Positions 1-6,053 of a stretch of 6,627 bases of DNA are shown here, one piece after another. The stretch covers positions 1-6,627 of the forward strand of contig CAMZCW010000130.1 of assembly GCA_947305045.1 (NCBI GenBank). Direction: 5' to 3'. This stretch comes from an uncultured Bacteroidales bacterium (GTDB lineage Bacteria; Bacteroidota; Bacteroidia; Bacteroidales; UBA932). The notes under the pieces are model-generated. The model searched no databases. It was not told where the DNA came from and was given only the letters and a program-made list of their open reading frames with translations. How positions within the stretch are numbered: position 1 is the stretch's first letter; each line of letters opens with the position of its first letter. Position numbers and translations under genes: made by a program.

Positions 1-316
1 CGTGCATGGCCTTGTCCTTCTGGGCGGTGGCGGCTGCCTTGGCGGCGTTGGCCTCTGCCATCTTGGAACGGATTTCCGGCGAGTCAATAATCACCAGCGT
101 GTCGCCTTTTCTGACCTGCTGGCCTTCCGTTCCCCGGAACTCCTCGATACGGCCGGGAACCTTGCCTGAGATGCGGTACTCGGTGGCTTCGGCCTCGCCC
201 TGGATGACGATGGGCTTGGGACGGGAAACGATGTATCCTACAATGGAAATGACAAGTAAAATGGCAACCAAAGCCGCAACCCCTATCAGGAGGTTGTAAT
301 TCTTCTGTGATTTCAT
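1..316 (-). CDS. HlyD-family membrane-fusion (periplasmic adaptor) protein, N-terminal part, cut by window edge
   Basis: Periplasmic adaptor that would link an inner-membrane exporter to the TolC-like channel encoded just before it. Only the first 105 codons are in the window. Seen: a short basic N-terminus (MKSQKN), one hydrophobic anchor at about residues 8-29, then a biotinyl-lipoyl-like barrel start (ISGKVPGRIEEF, residues 49-60, and the GQQVRKGDTLVIIDSPEI stretch at about 65-82). An alanine/lysine-rich stretch follows, as at the start of the coiled-coil hairpin of HlyD/EmrA proteins. The ATG at 314-316 is 9 bases after the tolC stop, so the two are almost certainly one transcript. No Shine-Dalgarno is visible. 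In Bacteroidota, related tolC-hlyD pairs are often followed by ABC-2 type permeases, but the partner lies outside the window, so ABC versus MFS export cannot be decided. The family call is firm; the substrate is unknown. Confidence 0.88.
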   Translation of the reverse strand, partial: MKSQKNYNLLIGVAALVAILLVISIVGYIVSRPKPIVIQGEAEATEYRISGKVPGRIEEFRGTEGQQVRKGDTLVIIDSPEIRSKMAEANAAKAAATAQKDKAMH

Positions 317-325
317 AAAGAAAGT

Positions 326-1855
326 TTAGTTTTTGTAGCCGCCTTCCGCTTTGCGGAGACTGGCGGCGGTCATTTGCAGTTCAATACCTGCGTCAATATA
401 TTCGCTGTGGGCGCTGAGCCAGGCGGTGTGCGCACCCAGCACCGTGTTGGTGGCAATGACGCCGGCATCCAGGCCTACGCGTGCGCTGCGGAGGTTGTCT
501 TCCGCCAGGTCCAGGTTGGAGCGGGCCATCTCCACCTTTTGCAGGGCCTCGTCAAAGAGCTTGCGCTGCTGGGTGACCTGCAGGGTAATCATCTGCTTGG
601 CATCGTCCAGCTGGTTCTGGTACAGGCGGGCTTCCGCCTTGGCTTTCTTGTATTTGAACAGGGCCTCGCCGCCGTGGGTGATGGGAATTTTTACCATGAC
701 GCCGGCGCTCAGGTTGCCGCCCTGCCACTGGTTCTGGAAGCCGTTGTAGACATTGGGGTTGGAAACGGTGAAAGCGCCCATGAGGGCCACGGTGGGCATG
801 AGGTCTGCGCGTACCACCTTGGCTTTCTTGTCAAAGATTTTGGTGGCCAGGGTGAGGCTGCGGGTTTCCGGGCGGGACTCATAGATGTCTTCCAGGCTCT
901 TTTCCACCGGGCGGCCGGGTTCCGGAATCACGTCCAGGGTTTCATCGGCAAGGACAATGGCACTGTCCAGCGGAAGGCCGATGCGCTTACACAGGAGCAT
1001 CTTGGAAAGGGTGAGGCCGTTGGTGGCCTTGGTGAGCATCATGCGGGCCTCGTTGGCTTTGACGCGCACCTGCAGGAGATCGCTTTCCGTGGAAACGCCT
1101 GCATTGACGGCCGTTTGCACGTCCTTTTCCATCTCCTCCAGCAGTTCTGTGTAACTTTGCGCCAGTTTCTTTTTGTTGGCAATGGAGATGATTTGCCAGT
1201 AGGCCTGGTCTACGTCCAGCAGGACATCGGCCTCTTTCATGTCATACTTGGCCTCCGACAGTTGCTGGGCCAGGACGGCCATCTGGTTGCTATAGACAAT
1301 TTTACCGCCCACGAACACGGGCTGCTGCACGGTGATGGCGCCCACCCAGATGTTGTGCAGGTTCGGGTGCAGGGCGGCGTCGATTTCCTGACCGATTGCG
1401 TTGATGGGGGTGGCGATGTCCGGCAGGTTGGGGTTCTGGCGGAGCTTGCCGAGAAGTTCCAGGGCGGCGTCCCGCACACTGGCATTGTCAATGTTGGACA
1501 GGGTTCCCGAGAAATAGTCCCAGATGGCATTGTCCGTGCTGGTGCCGGCATTCCGGAGGCGGTTACTTTGGTCTTCGTTCACCAGGGCAATGTCGCGGTT
1601 GTTGTAAACGTAAGCACCGGTGGCGCTGATTTTGGGGAAATAGTTGGCCATGGCGATTTGGCGGTCATAGCCGGCCATCTCCGTTTCGATGCGGGCCTGG
1701 CTCAGGGTTTTACTCTCCTGTACGGCCATTTGGCGGCAGTCGTCCAGCGTCAGTGCCTGCCCATGATAGGGGGCCGGCTGCGGGGCCTGTGCCCAAACTG
1801 ACAAAGTGGCAAGGCTGAGTGCCAAAAGCGTAAGGCTTCTTCTGGTGGATGTCAT
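326..1855 (-). CDS. TolC-family outer-membrane efflux/secretion channel
   Basis: Outer-membrane channel with a periplasmic alpha-helical tunnel, expected to work with the downstream HlyD-like adaptor. From the ATG at 1853-1855 the protein is 509 residues. It opens with a signal peptide (MTSTRRSLTLLALSLATLSVWA, about residues 1-22, cleavage likely VWA|QA). Two OEP-type repeats follow: the first begins near LTLDDCRQMAV (about 36-46) with YFPKISATGAY, the second near SLEDIYESRPETRSL with ADLMPTVALMGAF. Long heptad-like helices fill the rest. A roughly 80-residue stretch rich in N, D and A (about 90-170) lies in the first repeat before VQQPVFVGGKI. An in-frame ATG at 1889-1891 would add 12 residues, but it lies inside the -12 region of the predicted sigma-54 promoter and would put a polar extension before the signal peptide, so I prefer 1855. 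The substrate is unknown. Confidence 0.93.
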   Translation of the reverse strand: MTSTRRSLTLLALSLATLSVWAQAPQPAPYHGQALTLDDCRQMAVQESKTLSQARIETEMAGYDRQIAMANYFPKISATGAYVYNNRDIALVNEDQSNRLRNAGTSTDNAIWDYFSGTLSNIDNASVRDAALELLGKLRQNPNLPDIATPINAIGQEIDAALHPNLHNIWVGAITVQQPVFVGGKIVYSNQMAVLAQQLSEAKYDMKEADVLLDVDQAYWQIISIANKKKLAQSYTELLEEMEKDVQTAVNAGVSTESDLLQVRVKANEARMMLTKATNGLTLSKMLLCKRIGLPLDSAIVLADETLDVIPEPGRPVEKSLEDIYESRPETRSLTLATKIFDKKAKVVRADLMPTVALMGAFTVSNPNVYNGFQNQWQGGNLSAGVMVKIPITHGGEALFKYKKAKAEARLYQNQLDDAKQMITLQVTQQRKLFDEALQKVEMARSNLDLAEDNLRSARVGLDAGVIATNTVLGAHTAWLSAHSEYIDAGIELQMTAASLRKAEGGYKN

Positions 1856-1886
1856 AATTTTCGTTTTCAAAGTCGGCGCATTGTGC

Positions 1887-1902
1887 TGCAAAAAGGTTGC
1901 CA
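1887..1902 (-). promoter_or_regulatory. Predicted sigma-54 (RpoN) -24/-12 promoter of the tolC-hlyD operon
   Basis: Read on the minus strand the site is TGGCAACCTTTTTGCA. It matches the sigma-54 consensus TGGCAC-N5-TTGCA with one mismatch and has exactly the required 12-bp spacing between GG (-24) and GC (-12). Transcription would start near 1876, leaving a leader of about 20 bases before the tolC ATG at 1855. Found by eye, not by a scored matrix. Sigma-54 promoters need an enhancer-binding activator, whose sites would be expected upstream, within the murU 3' end; none was identified. Confidence 0.6.
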
Positions 1903-1919
1903 GTGTGGCTGAGGTGGCA
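1898..1919 (-). repeat. Short inverted repeat TGCCA-N12-TGGCA overlapping the -24 box
   Basis: Five-base arms, TGCCA at 1898-1902 and TGGCA at 1915-1919 on the plus strand, flank a 12-base spacer containing two GTGGC/GCCAC copies. One arm is the -24 element itself. On the minus strand a T5 run follows three bases after the second arm, so it could be a weak terminator for murU, an operator over the promoter, or chance. The stem is too short for a firm call. Confidence 0.3.
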
Positions 1920-1929
1920 GGAATTAGGA

Positions 1930-2685
1930 CTATTTTTCAGGGCCGGAGAGGAGGATAGCGCATTGCTGCTGAGCCTGTTCCAGCTGATCGAATTTGCCTA
2001 CATCCACCAGTTGCAGCCCATCTGCCAAAATGCCATAGATGGGTTCCCGGTGGCAGGTTTTCAGGTAAAAGTCCATGATGGGGAAGCGGCCGGTAAACCC
2101 CCATTCCTCAAAGTGCGGGAAAATGCGGGGCGAGAGGTTGTGGATGCCGGAAAAGGCGTATTTGCGGCAGGCCGACGGGTCCAGGCGGGGGTAAGGGGAA
2201 CGGACCTCGCCGGTCTCGTTGTCCATCCAGCCCATCAGGCGCATATCGTCCCCGAAAAGCAGGTTTCGGCGGGTTCTCCGTTCGCTTACTACCAGGGTGG
2301 CCAGGGCGTCCGGGCGCGTTTGATGCTGTACCCATCCCAGGTCCAGGTTGGAGACAATGTCCACATTGTGCACCAGGAAGGGCTCCTCCGTGGGCAGGAT
2401 GTGCTCTTTTGCATGCAGGATGCCGCCGCCGGTTTCCAGGAGGGCTTCGCTTTCGTCGGAAATGGCAATGGGAATGCCCCAGTCGCGGGAGGCTATGTAG
2501 GCGCGGATTTGCTCCGGGAAATGGTGTACGTTTACGGTGAGCTGCGTGTATCCCGCCGCTTTGAGCTTTTGGATGACATGGTAGAGGAGCGGCTCCCCAC
2601 ATACGGGGACCAGGGCCTTGGGCAGGGTGTCGGTGAGGGGCTTCAGGCGTGTGCCCAGCCCGGCGGCAAAGATGAGAGCCTTCAT
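1930..2685 (-). CDS. murU: MurU-like sugar-1-phosphate nucleotidyltransferase (probable MurNAc-1-P uridylyltransferase)
   Basis: Cytoplasmic enzyme of the sugar nucleotidyltransferase fold, 251 residues, a normal length for MurU. Seen: the nucleotide-binding signature AAGLGTRLKPLTDTLPKAL (residues 7-25, with G-x-G-T-R and the catalytic-type P-K at 22-23), LETGGGI (83-89), a metal-binding HNVDI (106-110), FSGIHN (178-183) and VDVGKFDQLEQA (227-238). MurU joins UTP and MurNAc-1-phosphate to give UDP-MurNAc in the wall-recycling route that skips de novo synthesis and fosfomycin-sensitive MurA. The UDP-MurNAc assignment rests on the LETGGGI-type similarity and on its kinase neighbour. The same fold also makes GDP-mannose or dTDP-glucose, so the exact nucleotide and sugar are inferred. 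The ATG is one base after the kinase-RapZ stop (TAA-C-ATG), indicating translational coupling. Confidence 0.85.
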   Translation of the reverse strand: MKALIFAAGLGTRLKPLTDTLPKALVPVCGEPLLYHVIQKLKAAGYTQLTVNVHHFPEQIRAYIASRDWGIPIAISDESEALLETGGGILHAKEHILPTEEPFLVHNVDIVSNLDLGWVQHQTRPDALATLVVSERRTRRNLLFGDDMRLMGWMDNETGEVRSPYPRLDPSACRKYAFSGIHNLSPRIFPHFEEWGFTGRFPIMDFYLKTCHREPIYGILADGLQLVDVGKFDQLEQAQQQCAILLSGPEK

Positions 2686-2686
2686 G

Positions 2687-4111
2687 TTACAGGGTTTTTT
2701 CTATGTTGCGCTCCCGGTGGGTCACAACTATTTTTACGTCGAACCTGGCAGCCAGGTGGGCCGCCAGATGCTCTGCGCAGTACACGGAACGATGCTGGCC
2801 GCCGGTGCAGCCAAAGCTCACCTGGAGGTGGCTGAACCCGCGCTCCTGGAAGCGCTGTACGTGGGCATCGACCAGTTTATATACGCTGTCCAGGAAGGTG
2901 GTTACTTCGCCGTCTTCTTCCAGGAAGCGGATGACGTCGGCGTCCATTCCGGTGGATTTGCGGTAGCGCTCGTACTTGCCAGGATTGTGGATGGCGCGGC
3001 AGTCAAAGACGTAGCCGCCGCCGTTGCCGGTAAGGTCCTCCGGAACGCCTTTTTTGAGGGAGAAGCTGTAAATGTGGACCAGCAGTTTGCCCGCTTGCTC
3101 CGGCGCTTTTTCCTGGAAGCGGGGAAGGGTCACGATTTGTTCCAGCAGGCTGTTCAGGTAGGGGTAATCCGCGAAGGGCGTTTGGAGCAGGCCGCGAAGG
3201 TTCTCCATGGCCGGAGGGATGCTGGCCATGAACTGCGCTTTCCGCTCAAACAGGCCCCGGAAGCCGTAGGCGCCCAGCACTTGCAGGGTACGGAACAGCA
3301 CAAACAGGCGCAGACGGCTGTAGAAATGGGCCGGGTCTATGTCCCGGTACGGGCGCAGGGCCTTCAGGTAGGCCTCCAGCAGTCGTTGCCTGGTCTCTTC
3401 CGGAAAGCGGGAGCGGGCCTGCCATACGAACGAGGCGACGTCGTAGTAGATAGGACCGCGCCGGCCGCCCTGGAAGTCGATAATCCAGGGTTTCCCGTCC
3501 TTAACCATAATATTTCTTGCCTGGAAGTCCCTGTGCATGAACGTGTTGCTGCTTTCCAGAAGAAGGTCTGCTTTAAGATGCTCAAAATCGTCCTGCAGGC
3601 GTTCTTCGTTGAATTCCAGTCCGGTGGCTTTCAGGAAACAGTATTTGAAATAGTTGAGGTCAAAGTCCACCATGCGCGCGTTAAAGGCCTCATACATACA
3701 CCGTTGCCAGTCCAGGCCTTCTGCGCCGGCAAACTGCAGGCGGGGGAGTTGCTCCAGGGTTTGGCAGAGCAGCCGGGTTTCTTCTTCGCTGTAGGCCCTG
3801 CTTTCCCGCCCTTGGGCCACCAGGTCAAAAAGACCGATGGAGCCCAGGTCCTCCTGCAGATAGCTCATCTGGTCCTCGCTAACGGCCACTACCTCCGGAA
3901 CAGGCAGGCCTTTTTCCCGGAAATGGCGGGCAAGATAGAGGAAAGCCCGGTTCTCTTCCAGGTTGTTGCCCACAACCCCCATCAGGGAGTGGGAGGCGCT
4001 TTGAAGGCGGAAGTAACGTCGGTTGCTTCCGGAGGAAGGCAACTCCTGGATTTGTTCCGGTTTTTGTCCGGTATAAGATTCAAACAGGGCGCGTAAAACG
4101 TGTTCTGGCAT
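2687..4111 (-). CDS. AmgK-like anomeric sugar kinase fused to a RapZ C-terminal domain
   Basis: A two-domain cytoplasmic protein of 474 residues from the ATG at 4109-4111. Residues about 10-320 form an aminoglycoside-phosphotransferase fold: a serine/glycine loop SSGSNRRYFRL (26-36), the catalytic HRDFQARN (193-200) and the metal-binding IDFQGGRRGP (211-220), closest in style to AmgK, which phosphorylates MurNAc and GlcNAc at C1. Residues about 343-466 match the RapZ C-terminal domain: YVFDCRAIHNP (367-377), TGMD, and the hallmark GCTGGQHRSVY (434-444). The Walker-type N-terminal domain of enterobacterial RapZ is absent. RapZ binds glucosamine-6-phosphate and controls GlmS synthesis through small RNAs; whether this domain senses sugar phosphate or binds RNA is inference. 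An ATG at 4168 would add 19 residues but lies upstream of the predicted promoter -7 box, so 4111 is preferred. murU follows after one base. Confidence 0.9.
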   Translation of the reverse strand: MPEHVLRALFESYTGQKPEQIQELPSSGSNRRYFRLQSASHSLMGVVGNNLEENRAFLYLARHFREKGLPVPEVVAVSEDQMSYLQEDLGSIGLFDLVAQGRESRAYSEEETRLLCQTLEQLPRLQFAGAEGLDWQRCMYEAFNARMVDFDLNYFKYCFLKATGLEFNEERLQDDFEHLKADLLLESSNTFMHRDFQARNIMVKDGKPWIIDFQGGRRGPIYYDVASFVWQARSRFPEETRQRLLEAYLKALRPYRDIDPAHFYSRLRLFVLFRTLQVLGAYGFRGLFERKAQFMASIPPAMENLRGLLQTPFADYPYLNSLLEQIVTLPRFQEKAPEQAGKLLVHIYSFSLKKGVPEDLTGNGGGYVFDCRAIHNPGKYERYRKSTGMDADVIRFLEEDGEVTTFLDSVYKLVDAHVQRFQERGFSHLQVSFGCTGGQHRSVYCAEHLAAHLAARFDVKIVVTHRERNIEKTL

Positions 4112-4131
4112 AGCCAATGCAATTAATTTTG

Positions 4132-4163
4132 TAAAGTTACCCACAAAATGGCGAAAAAGCAAA
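4132..4163 (-). promoter_or_regulatory. Bacteroidota-type promoter for the kinase-RapZ/murU operon
   Basis: On the minus strand, TTTG (4160-4163) is followed after 20 bases by TAACTTTA (4132-4139). This matches the -33 TTTG and -7 TAnnTTTG boxes of the Bacteroidota primary sigma factor with one mismatch (final G to A). The start of transcription would be near 4127, leaving a leader of about 15 bases before the ATG at 4111. Confidence 0.6.
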
Positions 4164-4171
4164 ATCAATCC

Positions 4172-4203
4172 TTTGCGATTTAATCCTCTTTTTCTTACTT
4201 TTG
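4172..4203 (+). promoter_or_regulatory. Bacteroidota-type promoter for the barrel protein/kinase operon
   Basis: TTTG (4172-4175), a 20-base spacer, then TACTTTTG (4196-4203): a perfect match to the TTTG / TAnnTTTG consensus of the Bacteroidota primary sigma factor. Transcription would begin near 4209, about 25 bases before the ATG at 4233. Its -33 box is only 8 bases from that of the divergent minus-strand promoter, so a regulator bound here could affect both directions. Confidence 0.75.
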
Positions 4204-4232
4204 CACTTTATAAACGAGAAACAAGGTATCAA

Positions 4233-5111
4233 ATGAAAAAACTGACGCTTCTTTTTATTGCCCTCGCAGTGTGCTTCTCTGCAGGTGCTCAAAGCCCTAT
4301 CAAGAAAATCATGGAACGCTTCGATGACCCCGAAAAAGGTCATACGGTGTTCATCGAAAAAGGAGCCCGTAGCGTGGGTATTTCCGGCTCCTATAGAAAC
4401 TTCCGGGCCGGTGGCTATGTGGACTCGGACGGGTTCGATGTCCTCTCCCTGCTGAACATGGGTGCCGGCGAGGCGCATATCTGGACGGTATCGCCCAAAT
4501 TCAACTGGTTCCTGGCCAATGACTTTGCGCTGGGTGTCCGCCTGGATTACAGCGGATACTGGATAAACACGAATCTCCGTTTGGATTTGCGCGATATGGT
4601 GGGCCGGTTTTTTGAGAAGACAGATATGCTGGACCCTAATACGCCGGAAGGCAAGGAGGCGTTGGAGGCCCTGAACCTCACCATCTCCAACCGTCACTGG
4701 CACAAACATGCCGGCGGTGCCTCCGTTTCGGCCCGTAAGTATCTGTCCTTCTTTGGCAGTAAAACCTTTGCCGTTTTTGGCGAGGGCCGTCTGTTCGGCC
4801 GCTACGGTGTTACCACGTCTTATCCCGTTCCCGATGAAGGGGAAGAGCCCGCCAAGCGGCGCATCAGCCGGAATATCGGCGTGGGCCTGAAGGGCGCGGT
4901 GGGTCTTGCTGTCAAACTGCGCGACGGCAGCATGATTACCGGATGCATCCCCATTGTCGGAATGGAGTATTCCCTTATGTTACAGGACAAAAAAGGCGCC
5001 GTGATACAGAACGATTCCAGGCTGTCCTCCTTCAAGATTGCCCGAGACCTGGACCTGATTGGTATCCAGATTGCCTATTCCCGCGTCATCGGCCCCAAGA
5101 AGAAGAAATAG
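4233..5111 (+). CDS. Secreted, probably outer-membrane beta-barrel protein of unknown function
   Basis: A 292-residue exported protein that I do not recognise as a named family. A signal peptide, MKKLTLLFIALAVCFSAGA|Q (cleavage near residue 19), is followed by a short helical stretch (SPIKKIMERFDD). Alternating hydrophobic/polar segments then look like membrane beta-strands, for example RSVGISGSYRNF (46-57), FALGVRLDYSGYWI (98-111), TFAVFGEGRLFGRYG (178-192), NIGVGLKGAVGLAVKL (214-229) and LIGIQIAYSRVIG (275-287). An acidic segment (DMLDPNTPEGKEALEAL, 131-147) could be an exposed loop. The protein ends in four lysines after the last strand instead of the terminal aromatic residue usual for BAM substrates. 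The Cys in the signal peptide (LAVC) is not a good lipobox. The ATG at 4233 was chosen because it starts the signal peptide and lies just after a strong promoter; an upstream in-frame ATG at 4173 overlaps that promoter. The next gene starts 6 bases later. Confidence 0.8.
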   Translation: MKKLTLLFIALAVCFSAGAQSPIKKIMERFDDPEKGHTVFIEKGARSVGISGSYRNFRAGGYVDSDGFDVLSLLNMGAGEAHIWTVSPKFNWFLANDFALGVRLDYSGYWINTNLRLDLRDMVGRFFEKTDMLDPNTPEGKEALEALNLTISNRHWHKHAGGASVSARKYLSFFGSKTFAVFGEGRLFGRYGVTTSYPVPDEGEEPAKRRISRNIGVGLKGAVGLAVKLRDGSMITGCIPIVGMEYSLMLQDKKGAVIQNDSRLSSFKIARDLDLIGIQIAYSRVIGPKKKK

Positions 5112-5117
5112 TTTTTC

Positions 5118-5966
5118 ATGGAGTACCAGAGAATCAATTTGGACGATTATGTCCAGACAGGGCAGGGTGGAACATCCCTGACCTATGACAACAAAAATGG
5201 CCGCACGCTGGTAAAACTGTTCGTGCCCACCTATGGCAAGGCAAGTGCAGGGCGGGAGTTTCTGGTAAATCAAGCGGTCTATGCCTCTGGTATTCCTACA
5301 CCGGAGCCTCTCCGGCTGGTGACAGACGGAACGCGGTACGGGGCAGAATATGAACTGATCCCCAACAAGCGCTCTTTTACACGTATCATTTCAGAGGAAC
5401 CGGAGCAACTGGAGTCACTTTCGCTTCGCTTTGCCCACATGGCCCGGCAGGTGCATCAGACACCGGCAGATACCGCGCTTTTCCCCGACATGCGGGAACT
5501 GGTGCGTTTCCATATCGGCCGATATAAAGCTTTGTCACAGGAGCTGAAAGACCGCCTGCTGGCAAAGTTGGACACCCTTCCGGCACCGGCCACTTGCCTG
5601 CACGGAGACTTGCATATCGGCAATATTATTACGGATGGTACGCGTGACCTGTGGATAGACGTAGGGGACTTTTCCTACGGCTGCCCGGAGTGGGATCTGG
5701 GCATGACGTATTTTGCCTTACAGACCATGTCGGAGGCGCGTGCGCAGGAAATTTTCCATCTGGATCTGGAGACCCTCCGGAAGCACTGGAACCTCTTTGC
5801 CCGTGCGTACTGGAACACAGATGCGGCGGAGGAGATTGCTGCTTATGAGCGTGCCCTTGCCCCTTTTATTGCCCTTAAGCTCTCCTTCCTGATCAGCAAG
5901 CTGCATGACGGCAAAGGAGAGGCCCCGGAGCCTTTCCTTCGCGCGCTTCATGCGTATTTGCGATAG
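5118..5966 (+). CDS. APH-fold small-molecule kinase, TIGR02172-like
   Basis: A 282-residue cytoplasmic protein of the aminoglycoside phosphotransferase / choline kinase fold. Seen: an N-lobe with TLVKLF carrying the likely ATP-binding Lys33, the catalytic loop HGDLHIGN (162-169), the metal-binding IDVGDF (180-185) and CPEWDLG (189-195). All key catalytic positions are present, so it should be active. The opening (RINLDDYVQTGQGGTS) resembles TIGR02172, a group first defined as paralogs in Fibrobacter; this is from memory of the family. The substrate is unknown, and nothing suggests antibiotic resistance. It follows the barrel-protein gene after 6 bases and very likely shares its transcript. 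It is distinct in sequence from the AmgK-like kinase across the divergent promoter. Confidence 0.85.
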   Translation: MEYQRINLDDYVQTGQGGTSLTYDNKNGRTLVKLFVPTYGKASAGREFLVNQAVYASGIPTPEPLRLVTDGTRYGAEYELIPNKRSFTRIISEEPEQLESLSLRFAHMARQVHQTPADTALFPDMRELVRFHIGRYKALSQELKDRLLAKLDTLPAPATCLHGDLHIGNIITDGTRDLWIDVGDFSYGCPEWDLGMTYFALQTMSEARAQEIFHLDLETLRKHWNLFARAYWNTDAAEEIAAYERALAPFIALKLSFLISKLHDGKGEAPEPFLRALHAYLR

Positions 5967-5974
5967 TTTTTTTT
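5939..5974 (+). terminator. Probable intrinsic terminator overlapping the kinase gene end
   Basis: A GC-rich hairpin, TCGC (5939-5942) with GCGA (5960-5963) plus an inner GCGC-TTCAT-GCGT stem (5943-5955) and a 4-base bulge, is followed after the TAG stop by eight T (5967-5974). The structure was folded by eye. The T8 run directly after the stop is the strongest part. Confidence 0.5.
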
Positions 5975-5992
5975 ATGGGTAAATAGCCCGTG

Positions 5993-6018
5993 GCCTTCAG
6001 CTCTTCCTGGCTGAAAGC
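5993..6018 (+). other. Hairpin-forming inverted repeat upstream of the metallopeptidase gene
   Basis: TTCAGC (5996-6001) and GCTGAA (6010-6015) flank an 8-base loop, extended by two more pairs past one C-A mismatch. A T-rich stretch follows. It could be a second terminator or an operator, since it overlaps the expected -33 position of the next promoter and lies upstream of the expected transcript start. Confidence 0.35.
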
Positions 6019-6037
6019 GGTATTTTCTCTACTTTTG
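6006..6037 (+). promoter_or_regulatory. Bacteroidota-type promoter for the metallopeptidase gene
   Basis: TACTTTTG (6030-6037) is a perfect -7 box, identical to the one before the barrel-protein gene. The -33 position 20 bases upstream reads CCTG (6006-6009), only a partial match to TTTG. Transcription would start near 6043, about 10 bases before the ATG at 6054. Confidence 0.55.
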
Positions 6038-6053
6038 ATAAAACACTTTCACT

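Noticed and set aside
374..1801. 475-codon plus-strand open frame opposite tolC
   Set aside because: The minus-strand protein has a clear signal peptide and OEP repeats; the antisense product has no family features.
1889..1891. Upstream ATG as the tolC start
   Set aside because: It lies within the predicted -12 element, upstream of the expected transcript start, and would bury the signal peptide behind 12 polar residues.
2618..4096. 492-codon plus-strand open frame opposite the kinase-RapZ gene
   Set aside because: The opposite strand carries intact kinase and RapZ motifs; this frame also crosses the coupled murU junction and shows no domain.
4233..4292. Lipoprotein signal peptide (Cys at residue 14)
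   Set aside because: LAVC has Val before Cys and a better signal peptidase I site (AGA|Q) follows.
4137..4709. 190-codon minus-strand open frame opposite the barrel protein
   Set aside because: It overlaps the divergent promoters and the signal peptide of the real gene, and no motif is visible.
5118..5966. Aminoglycoside resistance gene
   Set aside because: It has the APH fold, but its sequence fits the TIGR02172-like group; no resistance context or mobile element is nearby.
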